The notes: a model not told the origin generated them from the sequence alone. 62,000 nucleotides of DNA from Phoronis australis (GCA_002633005.1 NMRA01000052.1:1080688-1142687); one strand, 5' to 3'; positions 22,651-37,500 are shown, counted from the stretch's first letter. A program made the numbers and translations.

Positions 22651-23403
22651 AACAGATGAATTCTCACACTTCTACACAACGTCAGCGTCAAACTAGAAAT
22701 TAAAGAGTAGCTGATGTTGTCAACACACTCGACGAAATCGACCCAAATGACAGTGATATTGAGGAAGATTCCACAGACGATGAAGATTATGAAATACCCG
22801 AGGACCAGTCCAGAACTACAGTGCTAAAGGAATCTTCTGATGAAGATGAAGCTGTGCCCCAACCTGCTGCACCACAGCCTTCTACGTCCAAGAAGAATGC
22901 TTATAAATGGACCAAATCTCAGTTCGTGTCACCCGATGCTATCTTCAGACTGAGGGAAGTTGTTAGATTGGCCTGATGATTGTCAGTTACCATCGCCTAT
23001 AAATTTTTGTATGATTTTGTAACTGATGATATGCTGGACTTGCTTGCAGAGATGTCTAATCAGTACAGTGTAGAAAAAACTGAAAAGTTTGTTGACACTG
23101 ATAAAACTGAACTGAAGAAAATGATTGGTATGTTTTTGAGGATGGGTCTGACAAAAATGTCAGGTAATCGCAGTTAATGGGAGTCTGACACTAGGTATTA
23201 TTGAACCCGTGGCAAGTGTGATGAGCCGAAATCGGTTTCAGTTACTACTAACATCACTACACTTTGTCAACAACACTGCTAGTGATGAGGACAAGAAGGA
23301 TAAACTGTGGAAAGTATGCCCTCGGCTTGAGAAATTTAGACAGAATTGCCAGAAACTTGTTCCCGAGGACATATGTAAGACATAGCTGTTGTAGAGTGTA
23401 TTG
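22651..23403 (+). pseudogene. piggyBac transposase fragment, composite copy C
   Basis: Same content and lesions as 4299-5046: an acidic N terminus (now with a stop after TRN), PSTSKKNAYKW, FVTDDMLDLLAEMSNQYSVE, LKKMIGMFLRMGLTKMSG, TAA, and the frameshift before the MSRNRFQ frame. The 3' end is at the same place (GTAGAGTGTATTG). The hAT-piggyBac junction matches copy A apart from a few inserted bases. Confidence 0.88.
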
Positions 23404-23689
23404 CATCTCCACGTTGATTTAAAATGTTTTTGAAGACAATTTTTGATCTCAAGTTGAAATAAAACTGATTATCTTCAACTGAACATTTGTTTTATTGTGA
23501 CCAATATTTGGTCTTTTTTCGACCCTCAAGTCCCATTGGGTCACCGGTGGAACAATTAAGAAAAATTAATTAGCAAGCGTGAAAAATTTTTTGACCCTAC
23601 TCTTTTGTTTTTAGGCCTATTAGAGAAATGTTCAAGTGGAAAATAATATTTTTAATCAATTTGAAATTAATTTGGGCCCCTGAGGGGTA

Positions 23690-23845
23690 ATTACTTACTT
23701 TGCTTGCTTCATTTCAGGTCAGGGCTTGCCGTGATACGTTACAGGACATAGCTTTTAATGATGGGCCCAATTTGACAGATTTTAAAGCACAACTGACTGC
23801 AGGAAACAGCGTCTTCAAGGGCACCGTTATCAGTAGTCAGTAAAT
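23690..23845 (+). pseudogene. hAT transposase exon scrap (copy D)
   Basis: An acceptor-like TTTCAG, then the ACRDTLQDIAFNDGPNLTDF block and FKAQLTAGNSVFKGTVISS. It has the uninterrupted T-run, unlike A and C, but ends at the same GTAGTCAGTAA point and then runs into unrelated C-rich DNA. It may represent the donor state before the extra-T mutation. Confidence 0.75.
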
Positions 23846-23954
23846 TTCATTTCTTCCTGCACCCCCTCCGTACCTCCCCCTTCCGCGCCACGCGCCTAAG
23901 AGTAGCAAGTTGCCTGACTCCTCATGAATATGGACCCCAACTTTTTCAATCCTA

Positions 23955-24310
23955 GATGAGTCCATGGTTACACGTCTCTACAAACATGTACACTTCAGAG
24001 GCATACACCCCTTTGCAGAGTGGAAATGTGTAAGTCAAGAAGATGAAGGCAGAGAAGACTACAAAAACAGCTTGAAGATAATCCATTTCACCAGTGTTTA
24101 TCCTCTCTCCAATGCATGCTGGGAGAGAACTTTCTCAGCCATGAAGCATACAAACAGTGATTGGAGATGAAGACAGGACACTGACACCTTAAACGGACAT
24201 TTGAAAAGAAGTCTACTCTAAGTGGGCCAAAGTTCAATCATTTTGAAGCCATGACAATAGTGCAGAGATGGTGGCTTGCAGGCCAGAGAAGAAGATGGCC
24301 CAATACACTG
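23955..24310 (+). pseudogene. hAT C-terminal dimerisation domain fragment
   Basis: It reads KIIHFTSVYPLSNACWERTF and SAMKHTNSDWR, then after a frameshift KFNHFEAMTIVQRWWLAGQR. The pattern P.S.A..ER.FS.MK and the closing WW..G.RRR tail are typical of hAT dimerisation regions. It is probably the missing 3' part of the hAT family in this window. Confidence 0.8.
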
Positions 24311-25364
24311 ACATAGAGACCCAAAAACTAAGGAATGACATTAAAGCTGCTGGATCCTGGTTGTCTAAAATTTTTGATTATAAACTCTGACACATATAAA
24401 AATTCAAGGTGTATTTGAATTTTAGCCATCTGACGGGTATTTTTACAACCACTGTCACTACTAGTCATGATACTTGCGCTTGCAAGATTGGGTTTCAGTG
24501 ACAGTGTCAGACATAATGGCTGTGACGGTCTCTGTTCAATGTGATTAGAGGCATTAAGTCGATACACCCTCCAGATTGAATGGCACCAAGGCAATGTTCA
24601 CATTAATGTATTTGCAGAAGAGGAAATGTGCTGCAATTATTGGACAGGGAATCCAGTTCAGGATTTACATTGTATTGGAGCGTATCAGAAGTAGGATGAT
24701 TTTGATGCACAAGTCAGGCAAATGATTTGATGTCTTTGGCTCATAAGTCAGAAGTGGTCAAACTTGAGCGGGTTGGTGGGATTGGAAATGGGACAGCTAT
24801 ACTGACCATTGATTGTATTGACGATTCCGTGGCATTTCGAGTTGAGGGTGAGGAAAACACCATGGTAAGGGGAAGCGTATGGCTTAATATGGTTGATGTT
24901 AACTCATTTAGTGACAAGGCAAGCAACACCTCTAATTATATGGTACTGCAATTCATTGTGCAGGGCCCAGTTTTATCAAAGCACACACACACATGACACT
25001 GTTACACCTTAACTGGTTTTCACTGGCACACAGTTCATTCCTTACAAACCACAAGCGCATTTCCAACAATGCTAAAACGCTCTCAAATCTAAAACCAGAT
25101 ACTGATGGTCTTACTTCAGTACACAACAGTATCAGTTACCAAAGCTACACATACTTCAAACATTGTCAGCACTTTACTTCTGGTTTACATGACCAACTTT
25201 CTCACCTTAGAAAGTTAATCACTGACCAGCTGACCAGCATTTTCTCAAATACCTTCTGGCCAACATGCCAATGAAACCCTTTAAAACTATGTAAACCATC
25301 AATGACATTGCACAACTTCTCAAATCCTACTCCAGTACAGGTAACAACTGACACACGCTGACTC
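24311..25364. other. No supported gene; 3' flank of the fusion gene
   Basis: It contains an isolated plus-strand frame (24727-24996) of unknown kind. The 3' UTR of the minus-strand fusion gene must lie here, but I saw no canonical AATAAA close to the stop at 25365. Confidence 0.4.
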
Positions 25365-28300
25365 TCACAGGTCTACCTCATTCATTGCGTCACCCCTACC
25401 ACCAAGCATCTTCCTCAAGTCTACACCCGTTCTGTCCACCGCCATCAGAGGTTTCATGGCAGCCATAAGACTGCTGTAGAGATTCGGGAATAGAACTTCT
25501 TGAGCAGCCAACAGCTGCTTCGTACGGTGTCGCTCTTTGGGTGCCTCAAAGCATGCCGGGCAATTTTCAGCAATCACTGGCAGGCAATTCTGAAACATCA
25601 TGATTTCCAGTACAAACAAAAACACTGTTGACTTTAACTGCTCCAGATTTAATTGGACTGTCAAACATAAAATTATGAATTTGAAAATGACCCCCGTATG
25701 CTTTAACAGTAACTTGAGTTGGCAGCTGATTCGGCAACAATTCAAGAACAGATGAGCGTGGTAATGTTCTTAAACCTGGCGATGCTTCAGTTAAGAATTC
25801 AACATCGACAGTTAAACAGCAGTGGAATGCCCCAATAAGTAACAGTCAAGCAAACAAGTAACGCCAAAAGACAATTAAGTAAACTTTCAACAATTCAATC
25901 CAAAATATTGAAGACTCAAAAACGACCTACAAAAGACTAATTAACAACACTGATACATGACTAATACAAACCTGCTCAGCAAAACTTCGCAAATCTTTTT
26001 CTCGCACATAAACAAAAGGCCTGATAACTCGCAGATCGCCTTCCCTGAAATAGACAATGATTACAACCTTTAATTCCCAACCCGCAGATATAACAAATCA
26101 AGCATTGAAACTGAGTTACAACCAACCAAAACCAAAAACCATAACATAATTTTCAAAAGCCAACAATTACCTCGTAAGCATTCAATACAATACTTACTCC
26201 ACAGTGTAATTTGCTTTCATCGTCCTCAGTGCACCGTTGTGAAACACGGACATCAGAAAGCTACAAAAATCAACAGTAGCCATTACTAATTCGAATGCAA
26301 AATTCTCACCACAAAGCAATGTCAGAGCCGCCAGTTGATTCGCTCACTTGGCCTTCACTCAGCCCAGTCAATTGGCCAAGACACCTGTGTGGTTTGAGAG
26401 TCAGACGTACTGTAGTCATTGGCAAAAATCAAGTGTTCTGGACAGTTGTCCATACTAACCCGGCATATATTAGGAGAGTGAATCTAGTGTAGACAAAGTA
26501 AAATGTACAAATACATACAATCACCTCATGTCAAAGAGTACAACATATCTGCTTGATCAAACCCTGAGGTCTTGAACGAGTTCTCAGTCTGGAGACACTA
26601 AATCAGCAGAGTTTCTTTTAAGTTACTCCTGGAACAAGTTAGGTTAAACGGTGGCGTGGAAGCTATTTGCATTGGGGCAACTTGACAAAAGTGTGACAAC
26701 TTACCATGACGTAGTGTTACTTGCTTTAGGGTAACTTGCCCCAGCACAACTTGTAGTGTGGACGGAAACCTGCTGACAAAGCTCTGTGCCTGCTCGGTTT
26801 CAGATCAATTGAAGCACCATATTTGCTACAAGGCAAAGGGATTGTGGTGTGGTGTGGACGCTCAGCTGATCGGGCACAAGTTGCTCTACAGCTAGTAGTT
26901 CTAAGGCAACTTGTAGTGTGGATATGACTCATAATTCGCATTTCATCCTTGACTGCACTAACACCTCATAATGTCTCACCTTTCAGTCAGGTCATCCAGG
27001 TGCTGACCCATGGCAAGTACATTGTAGCCCTCGCGACGTGCGCAGGCGTAAATCCGGCCACGCTTCATGCGGCTACAGAAGCTACAAATGGAGGCGCATC
27101 CATCAGGCAAGTTGGAGGCCGTGTCCAGAATACCTACAAGAGTGACTGCATATGTGGGAAACTGTCTTGCCCATAGTCACATGTCATTGGAACCTGAACA
27201 GACCTACTCTGACAATGAGTCGGCATAAGATAACAACGTTATCACTGAGGCTAATCAAAAGTCTAGTAATTACCCAAAACAGGCAGTGCACCAATGTGGC
27301 AGCATCTGTAACTAATAAGGAAATGAAATTTCTTATTTTCCACAAATATTTCAAAATTAAGACATGGCTAGAATAAAAGCAAACTGACTTGTCTTTTAAT
27401 TTATGTCATGAAAATGGTCAGGTGTGTGACCTTTGACTCTTTAGCTTTCAACTCGGATCAGTTAGTTATCACTTTCTATCCTCTCATTGTTAAATGGCCA
27501 TTTGACCAACAAGTGTCATCTGGCAAAATTCAGGCTGTACGCTGTGTCCTCAGTTTTGTCCTTCAGGACTGGTACTTCGTGTGGTGAAGTTGCACTTATT
27601 GTTTACCCTGATTTCCAGAGTTATTTGAAATTTTAAGCTAAAGGCTTGAGAGCTTCACCGTGTAAATTTGAGTATTAATTCTGAGTGATTAAGACTATAC
27701 ATAGTAACTAGTGTACTTGAAAACAAAGCCTTGTTCCCGAGAGTGAGTCTAATGAAAAAACCTTTCTTCATCACAGTGACACCCAGCTGTAGCTGAGAAG
27801 ACCGACATAAAGGCGATGCATATGGAGAATCTACTACACCAGAGCGTATTAGGAAGTCTTTCAAGTATTTAGTAACTCGGGGACGTTCACAACACTTACA
27901 CTGCTCTTCATAAAAATATGGCACACTGAGGCTAGCTGTGTATTGTTTCAGCGGACTAGGATCATATGACGAGGTCTGTGGGTCCACCGTCACAGCGCCA
28001 AGTTGAAATTCAATGCCCTGAAATACAAACATATTTTCTTGATTACTTAGCTCACTGTATCCCTAGAGCTGTTCTGCTCCAGCACAGCTCTCTGAACCAC
28101 TCAGCATTAGAAACTGCCCATTTCATGGCACCTTGAACTTAATCGACAGATCTGTACAATTCCTGCTGCCATCAAGACACTCGTTTACCAGCCAGATAAC
28201 TTTACTTTATGTTCATGCTGACTTTGAACACAGCAGTTAGTTAACATGACATTCCTCTGACTAAAAGCTTTTTGCAGAAACCAGGTAGTTTATGCCACAT

Positions 28301-28560
28301 GACTAACGGTTGGGTCTACCAAGACCTCCAGCGTGCACGTGCCTATTCACCTATGTAAACTACGTGCATGCCTGTGTACCTTATAAGAACTTCAAGAACT
28401 CACCTTGCTCTTACAGTAGAACTGGTACTGCTTCAAGCAATGCAACAGAGAGAGTGAGTCCTTCCCTCCAGACAGACAGACCAATACTCGGTCTCCGTTA
28501 TGAATCATCGAGTACTCTTCCAGGGCTTCCACTGTCGGCTTGAAAATCTTTTTAGGAGGT
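25365..28560 (-). other. TtcA-like PP-loop half of the fusion
   Basis: Residues: VLVCLSGGKDSLSLL (PP-loop, SGGKDS about 836-841), FQLGAVTVDPQTSSYDP, SVPYFYEEQC, CASICSFCSRMKRG (Cys about 910, 914, 917), LAMGQHLDD (about 939-945), GALRTMKANYTV, GDLRVIRPFVYVREKDLR and a C-terminal PVIAENCPAC (Cys about 1004, 1007). Bacterial TtcA binds a 4Fe-4S cluster with a CxxC plus a later Cys and makes 2-thiocytidine at tRNA position 32; the CSFC and later CPAC match that layout. There is no N-terminal zinc finger as in CTU1. The substrate here is inferred, not shown. Confidence 0.88.
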
Positions 28561-31500
28561 GAGCACCATTTAGTCCTCCGCACACGATTTAGTTTACCAC
28601 CGCCTTTGTTTGGCACAGATAGTACATTCACCTCCTCAACAGCATTAGTATACTCTGAATGTCTTGAGATCATTCCTGGATGTACATCACAACTAAAACA
28701 GTAACTGTAATCTTGCGCCTGCTCAAGAGCAGAATTACTCAAGCCTTCTGACTGGTTGCCAGATAAATCTTGGTGAGCCAATGAATTGCAGGTCTGATGT
28801 TGCCCATCTGCAGAACCATTAGCAATGCAACTTGCTGCAGTCTGGGGGGACATACTCAACTCTGCATATGCGTTCGGTAAAGCATCAGCTTCTCGTGAAG
28901 AATGCACAGTACTCTTGCTTTTGTTCTCTTCACTTCCTATTGCAGCACCAGAACTCATCACAGACACAGGCTCATCAGGTTGCTGACATATGTTATCACT
29001 TTGTAGATCATGCTGATTCACAGTAATATCCTTATTGCACTTTTCTGCATCCATTTCGTTTTCCGCACTTTTGCTGCTAATAGTAACACCAGTCACCCTG
29101 CTCTCGTACACTCTTCCTTTTCCCACAAATAAATCCGGAGGAGTGAATGGTGGTTGGTGTTTGACAGGTGCACTGTCAGCTGGGTTCTGTAAATAGTCAC
29201 GTGCTTCACTGGGCAGAAGAAACCAACGAATCGACTGTGCACTGGAGTCGAATAAAAGTGTCTGGTCTGCAAGCTGAACTCGAACTTTGCTCGCTTCGTT
29301 AAAAACATTAATAGCCATTTCCAGACATTCCTGAAAATTCAAATAATTGAATATTACACATTACAAAAATAACAAGGAGCTGACCCTTCCGTAGCAAGGA
29401 TTATGTCACACACTAAAAATATCTAAAATATAGTATTAGATAACTTGAGAAAAACATTCGACACTCTAGCCTTTCCAAAACCCACACATAAGTTGGGCAA
29501 CAAAATAAAACGATAATCTATGGGACACTAATATCACGCAGATGACATAAAAAGATAATGAACAAAAATAAAACACGTGCTCTATGTCAAAAACTCCTTA
29601 ATCACCCATGCATAACTAAGAAGTTAATTACCACTTTGGAAAACTGGCAAATAATAATTTTACATTTTTTATTTAAAGTTTGGGACTTAAGAAGACCTCA
29701 AGTATGCATGTGACTATTCGTGTAATAAGAATTGCTAATTAACATAAGAGATTGAGGCAGAAATACGTTTAGAGGATGACATGCTTTTATTTTAACCTAT
29801 TTTTGAAGATTCGAAATTTTTCCGTTGCACAACTATCCACTGGTTTGGGACTAACTGCGAAAATCCCAAAACGGATCTCCAGCTTTTCACCAACAAATGG
29901 ACATGGCAGGAGAAGTGAAGAAAATGAAAAATAAAGATTTTGGTCTTCAGGCTTAAACACAAGTACATGCACTGTTGCTTCAATTTGTTACCTTCAAGCT
30001 CTGTGGGAGGGGTCCTTTCATGGGTGCTTGTGGCTCAGGAAAGGTCATATGACCAGAAGCGTAGCTGATGGAGCCCAGCCACTTCCTGTCCTTGAACACC
30101 TGATGGTGTCGATGGCGCCACTCTCCTGTCTCCGGATTGAAAATGTACTGAAATGAAACAAAGCTGCCATGGTAAAGTAATGCGAGACAATCGTGAACCA
30201 AAAAAAGAATTGAATATACACCAAGTAAAGAACTATGAAGAGAAAATATGGTACAAGCCAAAAGTGTTCAGACAAAATGATCCAAATTACCCCACAACGG
30301 CAGCTGGGTCTAAGCCGAATTTTATCGTCAGAGTGGTCTTCCCTCATGTTTGACAATGAAGAGGAATGACAACGAAAGTTAAAAAGGTGACTTAAGCCAT
30401 TCTGTAATAGATTTTTGTCGCCCAAATAGTTATTGCCAGTCATTTTTGCTGTTAAAGAAATTACATATCATTACGGAAAATGGCATTTTGTCTGATTACC
30501 TTTGTCTTGTAATGTACGTTATCCATTTTAAGTGCTACTGTAATAGCTTCCTTGCACATTGCAGAGCAGTGTGAATCACAGATCACTGCTGGCCATGATT
30601 ACATAATCACGTCCACTTCTAGAAACTATTCCGAGATCTAAAGGCAAGCTTGAGCGATACAGCTTTTTTTTAATGATTTTCCAATGCTGAATTATATACA
30701 ATTTTATGTTACGGTGACGGTGACCAATAAGAGCAACTCATGGTTACCGTAGTTACTTGATCCTATAAGATACTCCCGTTAAGGTAGCCACACACTATGA
30801 AGAATTGTTTGCACGTACTTAGTGTGCAGGCTGTATTGAGTTTTGGACCTAAACTGGCACAGAATTGGCTGCATTTTCCGAAGCTGAGGACTTCTGTCAA
30901 GTTTACTAATGCTTGACCCGAGGCCCAAATATAACCACGTGTGTGCAACCAATTACTCGTGTGTGCGTACTCTCTCCTGTAGTACAACTAGCCATGTGAC
31001 ATGCCAGCTGATAACACTAAGATCTGGTAGCAGCGCTGCCTCCAGAGTAGCACCATGCGTGGACAAACTGTGCAGTTTAGCAATGGACACACAAAGATTT
31101 GGACGCAGCAGTTGCTGCACTGCGAACCATTACCAGGGCTAGCATTCAACAAACTTCAGCCACCACTCCTTGTAATATACGACTACCACTACAGAAGCAC
31201 ATAAAGCCAAACCCATACAACACCGACCTGAGGTAACATTTTCCAGCCATGTTCAGCCACAAGCTTGACAGCTGTCAGAACAAAATCCGCGGTCTCGTCA
31301 CTCATGAAGAATGGCAGGTTTAGCCGTACAAAACCTGGTCTGAAATTTCAATAATACATCCTGTTAAATAAAAGATTACTCTCACACACTTGTATAGAAG
31401 TTCCTATAGACGCTTCAAACATGATACAGGAAACACTTATAAGTACCAGAAATAACAACAGATAATGTGGCAAATGACATAAGACCAAAAACAATACAAA

Positions 31501-34500
31501 TCGATCATATTTTTTTAAGAGTAGGAATTCAGCATCTGTATAACTTTTTGGCATTTTATCTACGAAATCCAACATGCAAAGAAACATCATAATGAAAAGA
31601 GCTAATTCAGTATACAGCTCCCACTTTGCTACCATGGCAACTTTTGAAGACCATACCATTTTTACCCTACCAAATGAAATGATTAATTTTCCCTGAAGAA
31701 TAATTTCAGTTGATCAACGTTACACAATTCAGACTTAAACAAAAATTACACAAAAGCTTTATACTAAACCAAACTATTTGACAAAAAGATTGGGAGGCAG
31801 ACATAGAACTTCTTTTACCATTCTTCCACACTATTTATAATTTTTTGACTAGTGGTTTCTTAAAATAGAAGACAAATTCCAACTACTAAACAAAGTCCAC
31901 TTGGCTAGCTAGTTACCTCAAAATTTCTGTCTCTGAGTACTCTCTGTATCGTCTGAGGTGAGTACGATCTAGTCTACTGTCTTCTGCTAAGATAGTCTCA
32001 ATCTGTTCGGAGAGCTCTTCGTCAATTCCAAGTAGATCCTGTAATGTAGAGACACTCCACAAATAATGAAAATAACCTGAATTTGAGTCAACACATTTTC
32101 TTCAGAAATTACCTCTTTCCGCCATCTTTTTACAAAATTCAGTATTAGTAATCAATATATTAAGCTGATGTCTTTCTAAACCGCTCTGAGGTGGTGGTGC
32201 GTTACAACTATTATTAAAATCTCTTGGTCTGTTTATACCGACCTCTTGTCTATTTACATTGTCACGACGTTTTGGTTGGTCTATTCCCCGGCAATCGTCG
32301 GGTGTTCCTGCGTTCTTAGAAAATGTATAATCCAAAAATCACACAATCATAAGAATACCACATATCCATACCTGTTCTTCTAAGAACGCATCAACACCTG
32401 ACGATGGCCAGAGAATAGACCGACCAAAATGTCGCGACAATGTAAATAGACAAGAGGTCGGTGTAAATAGACCAAGAGATTTTAATAATAGTTGTAACAT
32501 ATTAAGCTGTATTTTGCCTTGCTTAGCTGGATAAAAACAAAATTGAATTAGGCCTTTTACTCAAATAAAATCAGTCTAATATTCCCTAACATAGCAGGCT
32601 TCCATTTGCATTACCAATAAAACCGAAAGAATTGATGACTCAAGAAAATACTTCATAATTTATTGGGATTATCCAACCCTAAAATATTCAATTCGAAATT
32701 AGAGGATGTACAAAATGCTGGTAACTAGACTTGGTAATGGATATAGAATCCTATCATGGTAAAGACTATAATGAGAGTAAAAGCCTTAATTCAATTTTCA
32801 TTTTCAGTCGGCTAAACAAAGCGAAACGCAGCTTTAACTATCCAGTCACTATATTTTGAAACATTCACATCTGATAATCATCATTAACTACACGTTTATG
32901 CAAAACAATCAAACGGTGAAAACCATAGCAACAACACTCGTGAGGTGGCAAATATCTGCTTGCACTGTTCACTTATTTCTGTGGAGCACTAACAGCTGCT
33001 TTTCACCATAAACTACTTTTCACTACGTACCTGTGCGTAGGGGCCAGCGCAGGCGCAACCTCCTCTGGTCTGGATACCAAACATGTCGTTGAGAAGAGAG
33101 CTGACAAAGTTGTGATGGAGGAAGAGACCGTTGGCGCCGTGACGCACCAAGAATGAGAAGACAGGCAGGCGAGGGGTGGTGGTGTTCCCTAGCAGGATGA
33201 GATTGGAGCACCCACACCAGGCTTGCAACGCTCGCCTGAGGACAAACTCATGCTATTATTATAACTTTTTGGTTTTCACACATCCAAGGTTCACAATCAA
33301 CTTCCATCAATTCAAATTAAATTTTCAATTTACTAAATCTATTACTTTCCAACGATTTCAGACAAAATTCATTAAACACACGGCAATGATGAATGAATTT
33401 TGCAACTACACAATGATTTCCATTACAACTTAATTTTCAGAGTTTAATTAACTATGATTATTTTAGTTTCAAATTATTAAAAAATTGAAATTATTGCAAT
33501 GTCCATTCACACACCAAACAGATAAGATGGTAGATAACAGGTAACACATTAATTGTACCTACACACCCCTACATTTACATCATCCCATGCTTTCATTAAT
33601 GCAATTTTCTACTCATTTCCCATCCGAGGTGATAGCAGCTAATTATTCGCCTGCTATAAATTTCACACAAGTCTTCATTCATAGTTGGGTGCCCCCTCCG
33701 CCACACCTCCACCTACCTACACAGTCTGTCCTCCCTCTGCATTATCACCTGTGACGACACTGCCTCCTTCAACTGAAACACCAAACCCGCCCTCACAGAC
33801 TCCACAATGGCTGGAGTACCCCCTTCCTCTCTCATCTCAACCTCCTGCAGGTAACGATGGCCATTCCTCCGCACCTGGCAAATTTTTTAGGACAAAATAA
33901 TAATAATTAACGAAATAAAAAATAAATGAAAATATGTTGTTAATTTTACAATTGCAGGACTTAAAACCAAAAAACGCCAAGGCTAAGGTAAAAGAAACAA
34001 TAAGGAGCATATTGTGAGTGCATATGTACCAACAACTCCCATAATTCAACACTACGAGTAGCCATCCAATCATCTTTCAGCAGCAGACATGTTGCTTAGT
34101 AAGAGGCTAGAGAGGTCACATGTGTGACTTTGCCAAACTCAGATGATACTGGAGTCAGCGAACACACAACAGCTGCATCAACTGTTAATTTTAGAAACCA
34201 TTTATGAACTACTTACATAAAAGACAGAGCCTCCTCCACAGTTGGATGGTACGGGGTTCTTGAAAAGAGATTTCTTGGCTACCAGCACACCTATTCAGAA
34301 ATAAACTGAATGTTTCACCAAGACCAAACACCGGCACATCATTCATCTTATCACATATACACACGATTCTTCAGTAAGATAAGACAAGTGTTCAAGTGGA
34401 GGAAAGAAAGAGCTTGTGAGAGGCATTGAGAAAGTAGACAGAGGGGAAGGACACTACAAGGAAAGAGGGCAGGCGAAGACAAGGGAGAAGATAGAGTGAG

Positions 34501-37500
34501 GATGGAAAAAGGAGATATGAGGGAACGAGTTGAAAGGGAGAGTGTGAGAAAAAAAAAATAAGGGCTTGCACAACAAACACTATTAGCAATAAAACAGCAT
34601 CAATTGATCAATCAGTAACAGAGCGGATACAAAAAAAAGTTTGGAACACCAAGTGAAAATGAAATTCAGAGCCTTCATTTTTAAGGGTAAATTTCATATC
34701 ATACACGGAACACTGCCTGTACCGAACAAGCTTAATGAGTTACTATCATGGGTGACATATTCCACCCCATGGGCCAGGTTGTACAGTAACTTCAATTCTA
34801 TCCAGATTCTCTACATTGATGAGTAGGGCGCATACCAAAACTAATCGGCAAAGTTTCCCCATCAACTCCATTTACAGCAAAAATGATGGCAAGACGAGAT
34901 CAGATTTCACCTGGTCAACATGCTAGCTTCTTCACAGTCGTCATATCTGGGATCTAATCTTGATATGAACCATACTTGATGATTCTCATGATTCTAACCT
35001 GGAGTTTGCACTCCACCCACAAATTTGTGGGTGGAAATGAAGACAGCATCCTTAGACATGTCACCGGCCACCTCAGAGACGGGATGCATGTTGATCTGGA
35101 TGTGGGGTCCTGCAGTGGCATAGTCCCAGAAGGCTAGCGCCCCGTATTGGTGGAGCATGGAACTAATGGCATTGACATCAGACAGGATTCCTGTTACATT
35201 TGATGCCGCTGAGAAACATCCAATAAGCTGCTTGTTGGATGACTTCCACTTCTGGAAATACAAAGTAAATCAACATGAAAATCACTAAGGCACAGAAAAG
35301 AAACACATTGGAGACGGCTTAACGTCATATCCTCGGTTTCGACGTAAATTATGATAACAAGCAGGATATTCCATTAAGCGGGTTCCAATTTGTCACAGAT
35401 TGTAATTACTGGACTTGCTTAGTGTTGAGAGGAGTGAGACAGCTAAAGAGGAAATGACGGTCCCCCCTGGCACAGAGTTCTGATAAGGCAAATGAGCAGC
35501 AGATGAATTGGGTTGGTTTATAGATGGAAATGCAAAGGTAATTAGAGGGTGACTTTTAATGATGATACACATGGTGGCAATAAATCGTGACATTATGCCA
35601 GTTATTTTCAAGCTATTAACAGAAATGATTAAATTTTTGACAGAACATAATAACCAGGATATTCTATTATCTGGTATGACATTAAGTGGGCTCCACTTTA
35701 TTAGGTATGCACTATAATACTTTCTGAAAATATCTCTGCTTAAACACAGCTTAAGGCACTGCTCCGCTACCCTCCATTATGGTGAGGACAACACCGGAGA
35801 CCGAGGGGTGTCTGGTCAACTGTTACAATTATCAGTTGTTGCGTGACAATCAAAAACACAAATTCATTTCGTCCACCGCTTCGAAATTTCCCAAAAAAAT
35901 TGATATGTTACATCACCATTAAATGAACAACTAATCAAACACACCAACTTCCCATTACACTAGTCAAACTGCAACAGTTGACTTCTCCAGGTTTTGTGCA
36001 ACCCCACACAGATGAATTCACGCGAAAAATTGGGAAGTGAACAACAATTGCCACTCTGTACACTAAACCTCACAAAATTCTGACCGTCGTAAGTGCGATG
36101 TAGACCACAATGTACCACTCTTCATATACCCAGTAACACAATACATGCATGACCTAAGACAATTATGTCCATTTACCGTCAACTCCGTTTCAAGATGTAA
36201 CATGTCAATAAGTCCGTCTGGTGTCTGCGATATTCTCACCACCTGTGCACCCAGCTCTCTCCATGGCAACAAGTTGGAATGGTGCTCGTATGGTCCCACA
36301 AACACTACCTACATGGATGGATGATATGGATGCAAAAACTTAAGTTGAAGCTGAATGGCATCACTTGCACATATACACAGGCAACTGCAAAACCGTACTC
36401 CTGATTAGCAAATTTATGAATCATTTCAACCAACATTAAATTACAGACAGCAGAAATAGGTCTTCTGTATCTTTGATTATTTGCCATCGAATTTTGTATC
36501 TGGGCTCAAAATGTGCTTTTGATCGCGCGAACATGTGTCGTGGGTATGCGTGCACATGCGTAGGTGTGTGTGTGTGAATTGAATGAGTCAATTGACATAT
36601 TCTCCTTTATTTGTACAGATATAAGTCACAATAAACTATTAGAGTAAAAAAAATAAATAAGTCACAATCTTAGACTTAACATCTAGCTTACAGGCTTGTA
36701 ATTAGCAAAAATTGGTGATGCAAAATTTAGAGATTACAAAAATATTTCGATACTACTATTGTGGCAGTTGAAATGCTTTTTTCTCACATGCAGCATGGTT
36801 AAGAAAGTGTAACACTAAAACCTAATGACAACTTGACGGTCACTAGGGTCTCCTTACTTACCGGCGACATTTTTAAGTGCATGGCGTGAATAAGTTTGTG
36901 TACTGTTGCTGTGCAACCACTTCCTGCAAAGATGACAGCATCGTGCTCACTGGCGTTGACAGCATTACGAATAATGTCCCTGAAAAGGAAAACCACCTGA
37001 TCCATACATGCAATTCAGGATGTTAAAAGTGGAATTTGGATTGAACAAAGACAACAAATAAAAATGAAAAAGCTAAACCTGAAGTTCTTGGAAGTTGTTT
37101 CTAACAAATTGGAGTGCCTTTAAGACACTTTTATACATCCTCCAAGTTTATTGATAGGTACAGAAGCAAGACATATTGAAGACTTGAAGATGTGTTTATG
37201 GGATTGGAGACCTGCTTATTAATACAAAGTAAACAGCCACTCAAAAGATTCATTTTTTTTTCTGAACTGCAAAAAAACAAGTTTCCCCTTAAAATTGAAT
37301 TTCCAAAGTCACCTAAGTCGTGACACAACTGAAACGATATTGTGACTTCGGGCAATATTATTGATAAACAAAGCTAACCCACCTGGCTTCATGCCTGTAC
37401 AGTGACGTCTGTAAAGAAGTTACAGTGGTAGTTGTATGAGTATTGCCATAGTTGGTCAGAACCTGCTCCCGGATGTAGTCCTCGATGAAGCCAAGTGACT

